From Maritimibacter harenae (GTDB lineage Bacteria > Pseudomonadota > Alphaproteobacteria > Rhodobacterales > Rhodobacteraceae): a stretch of 64,000 bases of DNA. The notes under the pieces are model-generated. The model saw nothing but the letters and a program-made list of their open reading frames with translations. It was not told where the DNA came from and made no database searches. Every line of letters starts with the position of its first letter. The first letter of the stretch is position 1. A program made the position numbers and the translations under genes. Below, one piece after another: positions 26,304-35,295 of the stretch. Location of the stretch: positions 648,639 through 712,638 of the forward strand of contig NZ_WTUX01000019.1 in assembly GCF_009882975.1 (NCBI RefSeq). The letters run 5' to 3'.

Positions 26304-26768
26304 TCAGCCGTCGCGCTCGAGCGCGTTCAGGAGCGCGTCGACCTCGTCGAGCAGCGCCTCGATCCGGTCGCGCCCGACGAGCGTTTCGATCTCCTCGTAG
26401 ATCGCCGCGCTTTCCGGGGCGACCTGGCGCAGGAAACTGTCGCCCGCCTTGGTCAGCCGGATCAGCGAACGGCGCCCGTCGGCCGGGTCCTTGCGGGTCT
26501 CGACCAGCCCCTTTGCCTCGAGCGTGCGGGTCATGCGCGAGATCGAAGGGGCAAGGATGCAGGCCGCTTCCGACACGTCGGTCGCGTCCAGTTCGTCAGC
26601 CTCCTGCAGCACGCGCAGCACGCGCCATTGCTGTTCGGTCACGCCATGCGCCGAGAGCATCGGGCGAAAGCGTTCCATCACGGTTTCCCGCGCGCGCAGC
26701 AGCGCGATGGGCAGCGTGCGCCGGGTCTCGGACAGTTCGAATCCGTTGCGCGCAGCTTTGCGTGTCAT
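26304..26768 (-). CDS. MarR-family regulator, HpaR type
   Basis: A 154-residue winged-helix protein: LRARETVMERFRPMLSAHGVTEQQWRVLRVL, then the recognition region LAPSISRMTRTLEAKGLV and wing DPADGRRSLIRLT. This pattern is close to HpaR, the repressor of homoprotocatechuate catabolism. No hpa genes lie in the window, so its targets are elsewhere or it is a related orphan. It is divergent from the Rrf2 gene across 191 bp that contain an FNR-like box. Confidence 0.85.
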   Translation of the reverse strand: MTRKAARNGFELSETRRTLPIALLRARETVMERFRPMLSAHGVTEQQWRVLRVLQEADELDATDVSEAACILAPSISRMTRTLEAKGLVETRKDPADGRRSLIRLTKAGDSFLRQVAPESAAIYEEIETLVGRDRIEALLDEVDALLNALERDG

Positions 26769-26894
26769 GGCGTTTCCCCGGGCCGGGCGGACGCGCGGGG
26801 CGCCGCTTTTGCAGTGGTTTTCTTAACGTGTTCAATTTTCGCGGCCATTTCAACGGTTTCCGGCGATGCAAGTAAGACGGGCCGAAACATTTAT

Positions 26895-26908
26895 CTGATC
26901 CATGTCAA
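26895..26908. promoter_or_regulatory. FNR/FixK-like box, degenerate
   Basis: CTGATCCATGTCAA differs at two positions from the FNR consensus TTGAT-N4-ATCAA. It lies 52 bp before the Rrf2 start and 127 bp before the MarR start, a suitable position for control of either gene. Confidence 0.4.
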
Positions 26909-26959
26909 ATCGCCGGTGGGCGCGACCGGTTAGACTGGCAGGTGATTAGGGAGGGGCCC

Positions 26960-27430
26960 ATGCGTCTGACCATGAGAACGAACCTGGCCGCGCGCGTGCT
27001 GATGTACTGCGGTGTGAACGCGGACGCGACAGTGCGATCCGCGCAGATCGCGCAGGCGACGAACGCCTCCGGCAACCACCTGAGCCAGGTGATCCACAAG
27101 CTGCAGCAATTCGGCTATGTCGAAACCCGGCGCGGCCGGGGCGGCGGGCTGATGCTCGCCCGTGCGCCCGAGACGATCTCGATCGGCGCGCTGTTTCGCG
27201 ACTTCGAGGCGGAGGTGCCGTTCACCGAGTGCTTCGATCCCGCGAACAACAACTGCCCGTTGGTCGACAGCTGTCGGCTGCACGCCTACATCCGCCGCGC
27301 GCTTGAGGCGTTCTACGCAGAGCTCGACCAGGTCATGCTGAGCGACCTTGTCGATGGCAATTGCGGGTTGGAAGAGCTTCTTTCGCTGAACCCGGCGGCG
27401 GCCAACTGCAACAAGGCCGCGCGCGGCTGA
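26960..27430 (+). CDS. Rrf2-family Fe-S transcriptional regulator (RirA/NsrR-like)
   Basis: A 156-residue Rrf2 protein. The N-terminal helix-turn-helix (ATNASGNHLSQVIHKLQQFG) and wing (RRGRGGGLMLARAP) are followed by three cysteines at 91, 99 and 105 (ECFDPANNNCPLVDSCRL). These numbers and the CPLVDSC string match what I recall of the iron regulator RirA. NsrR, the NO sensor, has slightly different spacing. It probably binds a cluster and senses iron, NO or oxygen. ATG 26960 follows GGGAGGGG. The stop abuts the stop of the opposite patatin gene (TGATCA). Confidence 0.87.
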   Translation: MRLTMRTNLAARVLMYCGVNADATVRSAQIAQATNASGNHLSQVIHKLQQFGYVETRRGRGGGLMLARAPETISIGALFRDFEAEVPFTECFDPANNNCPLVDSCRLHAYIRRALEAFYAELDQVMLSDLVDGNCGLEELLSLNPAAANCNKAARG

Positions 27431-28537
27431 TCACTCGGCGATGGCCGGGCGCTCAATCCAGAGCGCGTCGCGCAGTATCGCCCTGCGGCCCAGGTTGAAC
27501 AGCGACGTCATGTAGACCGGGTCGAAGCCTTCCTCGGATTCCTGGTCGAATTCCGCCGGAATGGTGGCGAAGGAGACGTCGTAGCCGCGGCTTCGCTCGG
27601 CGGCCAGCACGGCGCGCGTTTCGTTGCGGTAGAGCTGGGCGAGGTTCGCGCCGGTCGTCGCGCCCAGCACGCCGATGACATTCACGTCGGTCGCCTTGAA
27701 TTCCGGGCGTTCGAACTGGTTGAGCACGACGTAGGATTTCCGTCCCGACAGCACCCGGTCGCCCAACTCCAACAGGATGTATTCCTCGGTCACGCCGCCG
27801 TCGCCGTGCAGCATGGGGAAGGTGCGCCCGTCCGTGTCGAACACGGGGATCAGGACCGGCGGGAAGAGCGTCGGAATGGCCGCCGAGGCCTGGATCACGT
27901 TGCGGATCAGCTCGAGCCGGTCGGGATGGCCCGACGCCGCGATGGCGGTGATGTCCCAGTAGCGCGGGGCCTGCGCGTCGAGATTGGTGGTCGCCACGAT
28001 CAGCTTGCGGCCCTGGGCGGCGCCTTCCTCGATCCGCGCCAGCGCATCCTCGTCGAGGTATTTCTCGATCTGCTCGCGAAACCCCTCGGCCGAGGTGAAG
28101 GACGGCGTGCCCAGTAGCGCGCTGACGGGCCGGATGCTCACCAGGTCGCGGGTCTTCACGGTGGTATAGGCCGTCTTCAGGTCGGCGTCCTGGTCCGGGC
28201 CGAGAAAGGCGAAGAGCGACAGGAGCGCGCCGGTGGACACGCCGGTGACGACCGAGAATTCCGGGCGCTCGCCCGTCGCGGTCCAACCGACCAGCACGCC
28301 CGCCCCGAACGCCCCGCGCACACCGCCCGCCGACAGGGCGAGGATCGGGCCGGGGTGGGTCACTTCGTCGGGGTCTATGATGTTGTCGCGCCGGGTGCTC
28401 ATCAGGCCGTCCATGCCGAGGGGCCGGGCGGTCGGAAGGTCGAAGCCTTCGGGGATCTGCCGTGCGGGCGACAGGCCGCAGGAGGCGACGAAAAGCGGCA
28501 CGGCGAGTGCCAGGAGAAGGCGCTTCCAGGGGCTCAT
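27431..28537 (-). CDS. Patatin-like phospholipase lipoprotein
   Basis: A 368-residue protein with a lipoprotein signal (LLLALAVPLFVASC, Cys20). A patatin domain follows with oxyanion loop SAGGVRG (residues 69-75), nucleophile GVSTG (Ser101) and HGDGG supplying the catalytic aspartate. It should be a membrane-anchored lipid acyl hydrolase in the cell envelope. The C-terminal part (RGYDVSFATIPAEFDQ) is typical of the bacterial lipoprotein subgroup. It shares no strand partner and converges on the Rrf2 gene without any gap. Confidence 0.88.
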   Translation of the reverse strand: MSPWKRLLLALAVPLFVASCGLSPARQIPEGFDLPTARPLGMDGLMSTRRDNIIDPDEVTHPGPILALSAGGVRGAFGAGVLVGWTATGERPEFSVVTGVSTGALLSLFAFLGPDQDADLKTAYTTVKTRDLVSIRPVSALLGTPSFTSAEGFREQIEKYLDEDALARIEEGAAQGRKLIVATTNLDAQAPRYWDITAIAASGHPDRLELIRNVIQASAAIPTLFPPVLIPVFDTDGRTFPMLHGDGGVTEEYILLELGDRVLSGRKSYVVLNQFERPEFKATDVNVIGVLGATTGANLAQLYRNETRAVLAAERSRGYDVSFATIPAEFDQESEEGFDPVYMTSLFNLGRRAILRDALWIERPAIAE

Positions 28538-28614
28538 ACGGGTCAGACCGACGCGAGGGCAACTGATCCCCTAGGTATCGGCTGTGGGGTGATCTGTCGA
28601 TACGCAAAATAATG

Positions 28615-28648
28615 AAGGCCGCCGGACGGGGACATGTCCGGCGGCCTT
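28615..28648 (-). terminator. Terminator hairpin after the HtrA-type protease gene
   Basis: A perfect 13-bp stem (28615-28627 with 28636-28648) and an 8-nt loop lie 26 bp past the protease stop. On the minus strand the hairpin is followed by CATTATTTTG, a moderate T tract. It may also work for transcription coming from the other side. Confidence 0.65.
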
Positions 28649-28674
28649 CTCGAGAGGGGTTCAAGCCAGGGAGA

Positions 28675-29820
28675 TCAAGCCGGCTCGTCTTCCCCCCGTT
28701 CCGCGAGCGTGACCTCGAAGGTCTGCTCGTCACCGCGGCGCAGCACGGTGATCTCCACCTTGCTGCCCGGCATGTCGCCGGCGATGGCGCGCGTCAGGTC
28801 ACGCGGCCCGTCGATGGCGCTGCCGTTGACGGCGACGACGATGTCGCCCTTCTGAATCCCCGCTTCCTTGGCCGGGGTGTCGTCCATGACGCCCTCGATC
28901 ATCGTGCCGTTGGCATCGTCGAGACCCAGCGCGGCGATCACGTCCTCGCTCACCGGCCCGATCTGGACGCCGAGCCAGCCGCGCTGAACCTCGCCGTCGT
29001 CGGCCAGGTCGGCGACGATTGTCTGGACCATGTCGGCCGGCACGGCGAAGCCCAGCCCGATCGACCCGCCGGTCGGCGAGATGATCGCGGTGTTCATGCC
29101 CACGACCTGACCGTCGTCGTTCAGGAGCGGACCACCGGAGTTGCCGCGGTTGATGGCCGCGTCGGTCTGGATGAAGTTGTCGAAGGGTCCGGCGCGCAGG
29201 TCACGGCCGATGGCCGAGACGATGCCGGAGGTCACGGTGTTGCCCAGCCCGAACGGATTGCCCATCGCGACGACGTTCTCGCCGACCTTGAGGGTCTCGC
29301 TGTCGCCGAAGTCGAGCGCGGGCAGGCCGGTTTCGTCGACCTTGATCAGGGCCACGTCGGTGGCTTCGTCCATGCCGACGAGCTCGGCCGCGATCTCGCG
29401 CCCGTCCTCGAGCGTCACGGTGATTTCGGTCGCGCCGCGCACGACGTGCGCGTTGGTCACGATCCGGCCGTCCTCGGAGATGATGAAGCCGGTTCCGGCC
29501 CCGCGCGCCTCGCGTTCGGGAGCCTGGCCCTGGGGCCCACCTTCGGGCATCGGAATGCCGAAGCGGCGGGAGAACTCCTCGAAGGGGCTGCCTTCGAAGC
29601 CTTCACTGTGGGCCGGCTCGGCACCGACGGTGCGCGTCGTCTCGATGGTCACGACCGCCGGGGCGACCTGTTCGACCAGGTCGACGTAACCGCCCTCGAC
29701 CGGCGAGGCGGCGATGGCGGGCTGCGGCACGTTGGTCAGCGCGGCCACGCCGGTGCCGGCCAGCAGCGCGGTCACGGCCAGGGCAGGGGCCACGCGGCGC
29801 ATGATGGGTGTGTCAGCCAT
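28675..29820 (-). CDS. HtrA/Deg-family serine protease with one PDZ domain
   Basis: A 381-residue periplasmic protease. The N-terminal hydrophobic segment (VAPALAVTALLAGTGVAAL) is a signal or anchor. The trypsin-like domain has the triad in TNAHVV (His), ATDVALIKV (Asp) and GNSGGPL (Ser). Only one PDZ domain follows (VQIGPVSEDVIAALGLDD onward), whereas DegP and DegQ have two, so it is nearer DegS or short HtrA forms. ATG 29820 has AAAGGA ahead. It is divergent from a two-component system over 206 bp with two dyads, so envelope-stress control is plausible. Confidence 0.9.
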   Translation of the reverse strand: MADTPIMRRVAPALAVTALLAGTGVAALTNVPQPAIAASPVEGGYVDLVEQVAPAVVTIETTRTVGAEPAHSEGFEGSPFEEFSRRFGIPMPEGGPQGQAPEREARGAGTGFIISEDGRIVTNAHVVRGATEITVTLEDGREIAAELVGMDEATDVALIKVDETGLPALDFGDSETLKVGENVVAMGNPFGLGNTVTSGIVSAIGRDLRAGPFDNFIQTDAAINRGNSGGPLLNDDGQVVGMNTAIISPTGGSIGLGFAVPADMVQTIVADLADDGEVQRGWLGVQIGPVSEDVIAALGLDDANGTMIEGVMDDTPAKEAGIQKGDIVVAVNGSAIDGPRDLTRAIAGDMPGSKVEITVLRRGDEQTFEVTLAERGEDEPA

Positions 29821-29909
29821 GGTTTGTCCTTTCTTCGTCACAACTCGTGTGTGCGGTGGTTTGGCGATGAGACGAAGATGGGGCGGCGGGCTTGCAGACA
29901 AATCGCCGG

Positions 29910-29948
29910 CAGATTGCAAATCTGTAATCCGCGTCACGGGGCCGTGAC
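29910..29948. promoter_or_regulatory. Two dyads between the HtrA-type protease and the two-component genes
   Basis: CAGATT-GCA-AATCTG (29910-29924) and GTCACGG-GG-CCGTGAC (29933-29948) are perfect inverted repeats 8 bp apart. They lie 90-128 bp before the protease start and 78-117 bp before the response-regulator start. Confidence 0.55.
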
Positions 29949-30026
29949 AGGCGGCCGCGCAAGGGGCACATGGCTGCAAAACGGCGCGTCCGTTTCTATG
30001 TTAGGCACAGGTAACCGGTGACTGCC

Positions 30027-30698
30027 ATGAAGATACTTGTCGTCGAAGACGATCCGACCACGTCCGAATTCATCGCCCGCGGGTTCAGCGAGGAGGGCCA
30101 TTCCGTCGACAGCCTTGCCGACGGGCGCACCGCGCTGGGGCAGGCCATGTCGGGCAGCTACGACGTGCTCGTGGTCGACCGCATGCTTCCGGGCCTCGAC
30201 GGGCTCTCGCTCGTCAAGGCGCTGCGCGCCGCGCAGGTGTCGACGCCCGCGATCTTCCTGACTTCGGTGGGCGGGGTCGAGGACCGGATCGCCGGGCTCG
30301 AGGCGGGGGGCGACGACTACCTCGTCAAACCCTTCGCCTTCGGTGAACTTTCGGCGCGGGTCGCGGCGCTGACACGGCGCCCGCCGCTCCAGGCCGAGGA
30401 CACGGTGCTGCGCGCCGCCGATCTCGAGATGGACCTGGTCCGGCGCGAGGTGACGCGGGCCGGGGAACCGATCGAGCTCCTGCCGCGCGAATTTGCACTT
30501 CTCGAACATCTGTTGCGCCGGAAGGGCCGGGTGCAGACGCGGACCATGCTGCTCGAGAACGTCTGGGACATTCACTTCGACCCCGGCACCAACGTGGTCG
30601 AGACCCATATCAGCCGCCTGCGTGCGAAGGTCGACAAGCCTTTCGAGCGCGACCTGATCCGAACGGTGCGCGGCGCGGGATACCGGATCGATGATTGA
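30027..30698 (+). CDS. OmpR-family response regulator
   Basis: A 223-residue regulator. The receiver domain has the acidic pair EDD (residues 7-9), phospho-acceptor Asp51 in VVDRMLP and Lys in YLVKPF. The C-terminal winged helix (LPREFALLEHLLRRKGRVQ; TRMLLENVWDIHFDPGTNVVETHISRLR in overlapping pieces) is of the OmpR/PhoB type. ATG 30027 is preferred over a GTG at 30018. The kinase gene begins 8 nt before its stop, so the two are translated together. The nearby divergent protease gene is a likely target. Confidence 0.93.
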   Translation: MKILVVEDDPTTSEFIARGFSEEGHSVDSLADGRTALGQAMSGSYDVLVVDRMLPGLDGLSLVKALRAAQVSTPAIFLTSVGGVEDRIAGLEAGGDDYLVKPFAFGELSARVAALTRRPPLQAEDTVLRAADLEMDLVRREVTRAGEPIELLPREFALLEHLLRRKGRVQTRTMLLENVWDIHFDPGTNVVETHISRLRAKVDKPFERDLIRTVRGAGYRIDD

Positions 30699-32031
30699 TC
30701 GCGCGCGCCGCCTGCGGCTGATCCGCTCGACGCCGGTGCGCCAGGCGGTGCTGCTGGTGGCCGTGGTGGCGCTGGTCAACCTCGCCTCGCTGGGCGTGGC
30801 CTGGCTCACGCAACGGGCCGCGACGGTGGAGAGCCTGCGTGCGGAACTGCGCCAGGACGTGGCGAGCTTCGACATCTCCGCCAGCCCCTCGGCGCTGCGC
30901 ACGCTGGTGTCCGCGCGCGCCCGGGTCGTCGACCCGATGGATACGGTCTACGTCTTCCTGGGCAACGACGGGCGCATCACAGGCAACGCGCGCGCCGTGC
31001 TCGACGGGTTCGACGTGGGGCTCACCGCGATGGACCCGGGCAGACCCCTGTCCGACGAGGGCTACCTCGACGAGGTGCGGCGGCTTTCGGGCGGCGTGCT
31101 GATCGTGGGCAAGAGCTTCGAGCCGGTGGCACGGCTGAGCGAAACCTTCCTCGTCCTGCTCGCCATCTCCACGGTCCCCACGGTTCTCATCGCGCTGGGT
31201 ATCGGCGCGCTGATCGCCCGCACCTCGGCCCGGCGGGTGGAGCGGATCGAGGCGGTGCTGGACCGGATCGCCGCCGGCGACCTCGCCGCGCGGTCCGAGG
31301 AGACCGGGGAGGGGGACGACCTGTCCCGGATCGGCGCCCGGGTGAACCGAATGGCGCAGAAACAGGAGGCCGCGACCGAGGCGCTGCGCCAGGTGACCAC
31401 CGACATCGCCCACGACCTGCGCACGCCGCTCCAGCGGATCGGGGTTACGCTGCAGGGGCTCGAGGACAGGCTGCCCGACGGCGAAGCGCGCGAACTGGCG
31501 GCGGCCGCGGGCGAGGAGGCGGACCGGGCGGTCTCAGTTTTCCGCGCGCTTCTGCAGATCGCCCAGATCGAGGGCGGTTCGGCCGCGGACCGCTTCACGC
31601 CGGTCGACCTGGGCGCTCTGGCCGCCCGTATCGCGGAGCTCTACGAACCCTCGGCCGAAGACCGGGGCGACGGCTTCACGGTGGATATTCCCGAGGCCCC
31701 CGTCATGGTGCGCGGCGACGGCGACCTGATCGGGCAGGCGCTGGCCAACCTGGTGGAGAACGCCCTGCGCCACACCCCCGCGGGCGGCGAGATCCGCGTG
31801 GCGGTGGGAGCCGACGGGAGCCTGTGCGTCACCGACAGCGGCCCCGGCATCCCGGAGGCGGAGCGCGACAAGGTGCTGCGCCGGCTCTACCGGCTGGAAC
31901 GTTCGCGCACGACACCGGGCAACGGGCTGGGCCTGGCGCTGGTGGCCGCCATCGCCGAGAGCCACGGTGCGACCCTGGAGCTGGCCGATGCGGATCCGGG
32001 CCTGTCGGTCACGCTGCGGTTTCCATCCTAG
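30691..32031 (+). CDS. Sensor histidine kinase, partner of the upstream regulator
   Basis: A 446-residue inner-membrane kinase with two membrane helices (about 17-39 and 153-176) bounding a periplasmic sensor of about 110 residues. A HAMP domain (about 177-228) follows, then the H-box DIAHDLRTPLQRIG (His241), N-box NLVENALRH, G1 DSGPGIP and G2 GNGLGLALV. All catalytic boxes are intact. It overlaps the response-regulator gene by 8 nt. The signal is unknown; the periplasmic domain is not one I recognise. Confidence 0.93.
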   Translation: MIDRARRLRLIRSTPVRQAVLLVAVVALVNLASLGVAWLTQRAATVESLRAELRQDVASFDISASPSALRTLVSARARVVDPMDTVYVFLGNDGRITGNARAVLDGFDVGLTAMDPGRPLSDEGYLDEVRRLSGGVLIVGKSFEPVARLSETFLVLLAISTVPTVLIALGIGALIARTSARRVERIEAVLDRIAAGDLAARSEETGEGDDLSRIGARVNRMAQKQEAATEALRQVTTDIAHDLRTPLQRIGVTLQGLEDRLPDGEARELAAAAGEEADRAVSVFRALLQIAQIEGGSAADRFTPVDLGALAARIAELYEPSAEDRGDGFTVDIPEAPVMVRGDGDLIGQALANLVENALRHTPAGGEIRVAVGADGSLCVTDSGPGIPEAERDKVLRRLYRLERSRTTPGNGLGLALVAAIAESHGATLELADADPGLSVTLRFPS

Positions 32032-32106
32032 CGTCGATGCGGAGCGCGGGCGGGCCCGCGCGCAGGTCCTGCGCCGCCCCGCCTGTCGGCGGGCCGGCGC
32101 GGTGGC

Positions 32107-32160
32107 GGGGGAGGCCAGCCTCCCCCGCACCCCCTCCGAAGTATTTGTCGAACGATGAAG
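32107..32160 (+). repeat. Extragenic GTATTT-tailed hairpin element, copy B
   Basis: A near-loopless hairpin GGGGGAGGC-CA-GCCTCCCCC (32107-32126) precedes the tail CCCCTCCGAAGTATTT then GTCGAACGATGAAG (32131-32160). It lies between the convergent ends of the kinase gene and the RND permease gene, and is in the same family as copies at 13430 and 39101. Confidence 0.75.
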
Positions 32161-32163
32161 GGA

Positions 32164-35100
32164 TCACTCGGCCGGGCTGTGGACGTCGTCCGGGGCCTTG
32201 GGCAGGAAGCGCGAGACGAAGCGCCCGAGCCCGTCGGTGTAGGTCAGGACCACCGGCACCACGACCAGCGTGAGCAGCGAGGACGAGATCAGCCCGCCGA
32301 TCACGGCATGCGCCATCGAGGCGTTCTGCCCGGTGCCGCCATGGATGTTGAGCGCCAGCGGGAGCATGCCGAAGATCATCGCGAGCGTCGTCATCACGAT
32401 CGGCCGGAAACGGGTCTGCCCCGCGATCACCAGCGCGTCGTACAGGTTGAGCCCGTCGTTGCGCACATGCTGGTTGGCGTTGTCCACGAGCAGGATCGCG
32501 TTCTTGGTCACGAGGCCCATCAGCATGATGAAGCCGATGATCGACATGACGTTCAGCGTCGAATCGAAGACCAGGAGGCCCCCCAGCACACCGATGAGCG
32601 CAAGCGGCAGGGACGACATGATCGCGAAGGGTTGCAGGAACGAGCCGAACTGCGAGGCGAGCACCAGGTAGATGAAGATGATCGCCAGGGCGAGCGCGGA
32701 GGCGGCCGCGAAGCCCAGGTCCTGCATGTCTTCCACGTCGCCGCCGCTACCCTGCGAATAGCCCAGCGGGTAGTCGAGTCCCGCCGCGGCCTCTTGCACC
32801 GCCGCGGTCACGTCGCCGGGGCGCACGCCGCTTTCGAGGTTGGCCGTGACCCGGACCGAGCGTTCGCGGTCTTCGCGGGTGATCTCGCCCGGACCCTCGG
32901 CCTGGGTGATCGTCGCCACCTGGTCGAGCCGGACGAGCCCCGCCGCACCGGTCGCGCCGGATTGCGCGATGGGCAGGGCGCCCAGGTAGGCCGGGTCGTT
33001 GCGCGCCTCTTCCGGCAGGCGCACGACCACGTCGAGGCTTTCGCCCGAGGGAGAGGTCCATTCCGAAACGGTCTGCCCCTCGAGCATCGAGGACAGCGTG
33101 TCGCCCACGGCCGAGAGCGAGATGCCAAGGTCGAAGGCCGCGTCGCGGTCGACCTCGATCCCCAGGGTGGGCTGCGGATCGTCGAGCGTGGTGCGGATGT
33201 CGACGAGCCCGTCGATGCCGGCCATCTCGTCCGAGAGCTCGTGGGCGAGGCGTTCCAGCACGTCCAGGTCGGGCCCGAAGATCTTGATCTCGATCGGCGG
33301 TTCCACCGGCCCCATGCCGCCCGAGGCGCCGACCGAGAACTCGGCCCCGGGGATCTGGGCCAGCGCGTCGCGCACCGGGCTGGTGAGCGCCTGCGGGGTG
33401 CGGCTGCGTTGGTCGTAGGGCACGAGGATGCCGATGATCGTCGCGTTGTTGTCGCCCGAGGAGGTGCCGGAATTGACCGTGGCGTAGGTGCGCTCGATCT
33501 CCGGGAATTCCTCGCGCAGGAGGGCGTCGACCTGGGCGATCTTCTGCGCGGTCCGGTCGAGCGACGTGCCAACCGGGGCGCGCATGTCGACCTGGATCTC
33601 GCCGGTGTCGGCGGGCGGGATGAACTCGCCCCCGATCTTCGGGAAGAGCGCGAAGGCCCCCAGGAACGCGGCGAAGGCCACGAGGAGCGTGGTCTTGCGG
33701 TGCTTGAGCGCCCCGCGCAGGAGCTTGACGTATTGCGCGCCGATCCATTCGAAGAGCCGGTCGAACTGCCCCACCGCGCGCCCGACGAGCCCGCGCTTGC
33801 GCGACGTGTCGGCGGCCGGGTCGTACCAGACCGAGGACATCATCGGGTCGAGCGTGAAGGACACGAAGAGCGAGATCAGGACGGCGACCGACACGGTGAT
33901 GCCGAACTGGAAGAAGAAGCGCCCGATGATGCCTTCCATGAAGGCCACCGGCAGGAACACGGAGACGATCGAGAGCGTGGTCGCCAGCACGGCGAGCCCG
34001 ATCTCGTTCGTGCCATCCAGCGCGGCGCGCACGTGGTTCTTGCCCATGTGCAGGTGTCGCACGATGTTCTCGCGCACGACGATGGCATCGTCGATCAGGA
34101 TGCCCACCGACAGCGACAGCGCCATGAGCGTCATCATGTTGAGCGTGAAGCCGAGCGCGTAGATCGCGGTCATCGTGGCGATGATCGAGATCGGGAGCGT
34201 GAGCCCCGTGATCACCGTCGAGCGCCAGGAGTTGAGGAACAGGAAGACGATGATCGTGGCCAGGATCGCGCCCTCGACCACCATGTTCTGGACCGAGTGG
34301 AAGCTTTCGACGACCGATTCCGAGTTGTCGCGGAGCACGCGCACCTCGATCCCGTCGAACTGGGGATCCTCCTGCATGCGCGCGACTTCCTCGATCACGC
34401 GTTCGGCCACGTCCACGGTGTTGGCGCCCTGCGTCTTGAGCACGTCGACGGCGAGCGCGTCACGCCCGTTCAGCATGGCGAGGCTGTCGCGCTCGGCAAG
34501 CCCGGTGGTCACGTCGGCGATGTCGCCCAGGCGGATCGGCTGACCGGCGCGCCGGGCCACGATGATGTCCTCGAAGGCGCGCAGCGTCTCGATCCGGCCT
34601 TCGACCTGCACAGACTGGGTATTGCCGCCCGAGGTGACGGCGCCGGCCGGCAGGTCCTGGTTTTCCTGGGCCACGGATCCCGCGACCTCGGTGATCCCGA
34701 CGTTGAGCGCGGTCTGGCGATCCGGGTCGATCTCGATCATCACCTCGCGCGGGCGCCCGCCCACGACGTTGGCCTGACCCACACCGCGCAGGTTGGCGAG
34801 CCTTTTCGAGATGTAGTCCTCTGTCACCTGCGTCAGCGTGCCGATGTCCATTTCCTCGGAGCTCACCCCGATCGAGATGATCGGCAGGTCGGAGGGGTCG
34901 AAGCGCAGGATGCGCGGATCGTCCGCGTTGTCGGGCATGAGTGGCGCGACCTGCGAGACGCGGTCGCGCACGTCCTGCACGGCGGTGGCGCTGTCGACCT
35001 CCAGGTCGAACTGGATCAGCACCATCGACGACCCGGTAAGGGCGGTCGACTGGATATTGTCGATCCCGGCCAGCGTCGAGACGCTGTCCTCGATCGGCTC

Positions 35101-35292
35101 GATGATGTCGTTTTCGACCGCCTCGGGCGTGGCGCCCGGGTATGCGGTGACGACCGCGACAACCGGGAAGTCGACGTCCGGGAACTGTTCGACGGGCAGG
35201 CGGGAATAGGAAAACGCGCCCACGACCATGAGCGCCACCATGACCATGGTGGCGAACACGGGTTGGCTGACACTGATCCGTGTGAGGAACAT
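32164..35292 (-). CDS. RND-family efflux permease (HAE1/MexB-like)
   Basis: A 1042-residue inner-membrane proton antiporter. It starts [20 protein letters not shown] and contains the proton-relay pair in [17 protein letters not shown], plus two large periplasmic loops characteristic of AcrB-type pumps. It should work as a trimer with the adaptor encoded just upstream and an outer-membrane channel. No tolC-like gene is present in the window. It is third in the regulator-adaptor-permease operon with only 3 bp to the adaptor. Substrates (drugs, bile-type or solvent compounds) are unknown. Confidence 0.95.
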   Translation of the reverse strand: MFLTRISVSQPVFATMVMVALMVVGAFSYSRLPVEQFPDVDFPVVAVVTAYPGATPEAVENDIIEPIEDSVSTLAGIDNIQSTALTGSSMVLIQFDLEVDSATAVQDVRDRVSQVAPLMPDNADDPRILRFDPSDLPIISIGVSSEEMDIGTLTQVTEDYISKRLANLRGVGQANVVGGRPREVMIEIDPDRQTALNVGITEVAGSVAQENQDLPAGAVTSGGNTQSVQVEGRIETLRAFEDIIVARRAGQPIRLGDIADVTTGLAERDSLAMLNGRDALAVDVLKTQGANTVDVAERVIEEVARMQEDPQFDGIEVRVLRDNSESVVESFHSVQNMVVEGAILATIIVFLFLNSWRSTVITGLTLPISIIATMTAIYALGFTLNMMTLMALSLSVGILIDDAIVVRENIVRHLHMGKNHVRAALDGTNEIGLAVLATTLSIVSVFLPVAFMEGIIGRFFFQFGITVSVAVLISLFVSFTLDPMMSSVWYDPAADTSRKRGLVGRAVGQFDRLFEWIGAQYVKLLRGALKHRKTTLLVAFAAFLGAFALFPKIGGEFIPPADTGEIQVDMRAPVGTSLDRTAQKIAQVDALLREEFPEIERTYATVNSGTSSGDNNATIIGILVPYDQRSRTPQALTSPVRDALAQIPGAEFSVGASGGMGPVEPPIEIKIFGPDLDVLERLAHELSDEMAGIDGLVDIRTTLDDPQPTLGIEVDRDAAFDLGISLSAVGDTLSSMLEGQTVSEWTSPSGESLDVVVRLPEEARNDPAYLGALPIAQSGATGAAGLVRLDQVATITQAEGPGEITREDRERSVRVTANLESGVRPGDVTAAVQEAAAGLDYPLGYSQGSGGDVEDMQDLGFAAASALALAIIFIYLVLASQFGSFLQPFAIMSSLPLALIGVLGGLLVFDSTLNVMSIIGFIMLMGLVTKNAILLVDNANQHVRNDGLNLYDALVIAGQTRFRPIVMTTLAMIFGMLPLALNIHGGTGQNASMAHAVIGGLISSSLLTLVVVPVVLTYTDGLGRFVSRFLPKAPDDVHSPAE

Positions 35293-35295
35293 GGC

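Noticed and set aside
26960..27430. Naming the Rrf2 regulator nsrR
   Set aside because: The spacing of the first two cysteines (91 and 99) is closer to RirA, and no NO-metabolism gene adjoins. No symbol was assigned.
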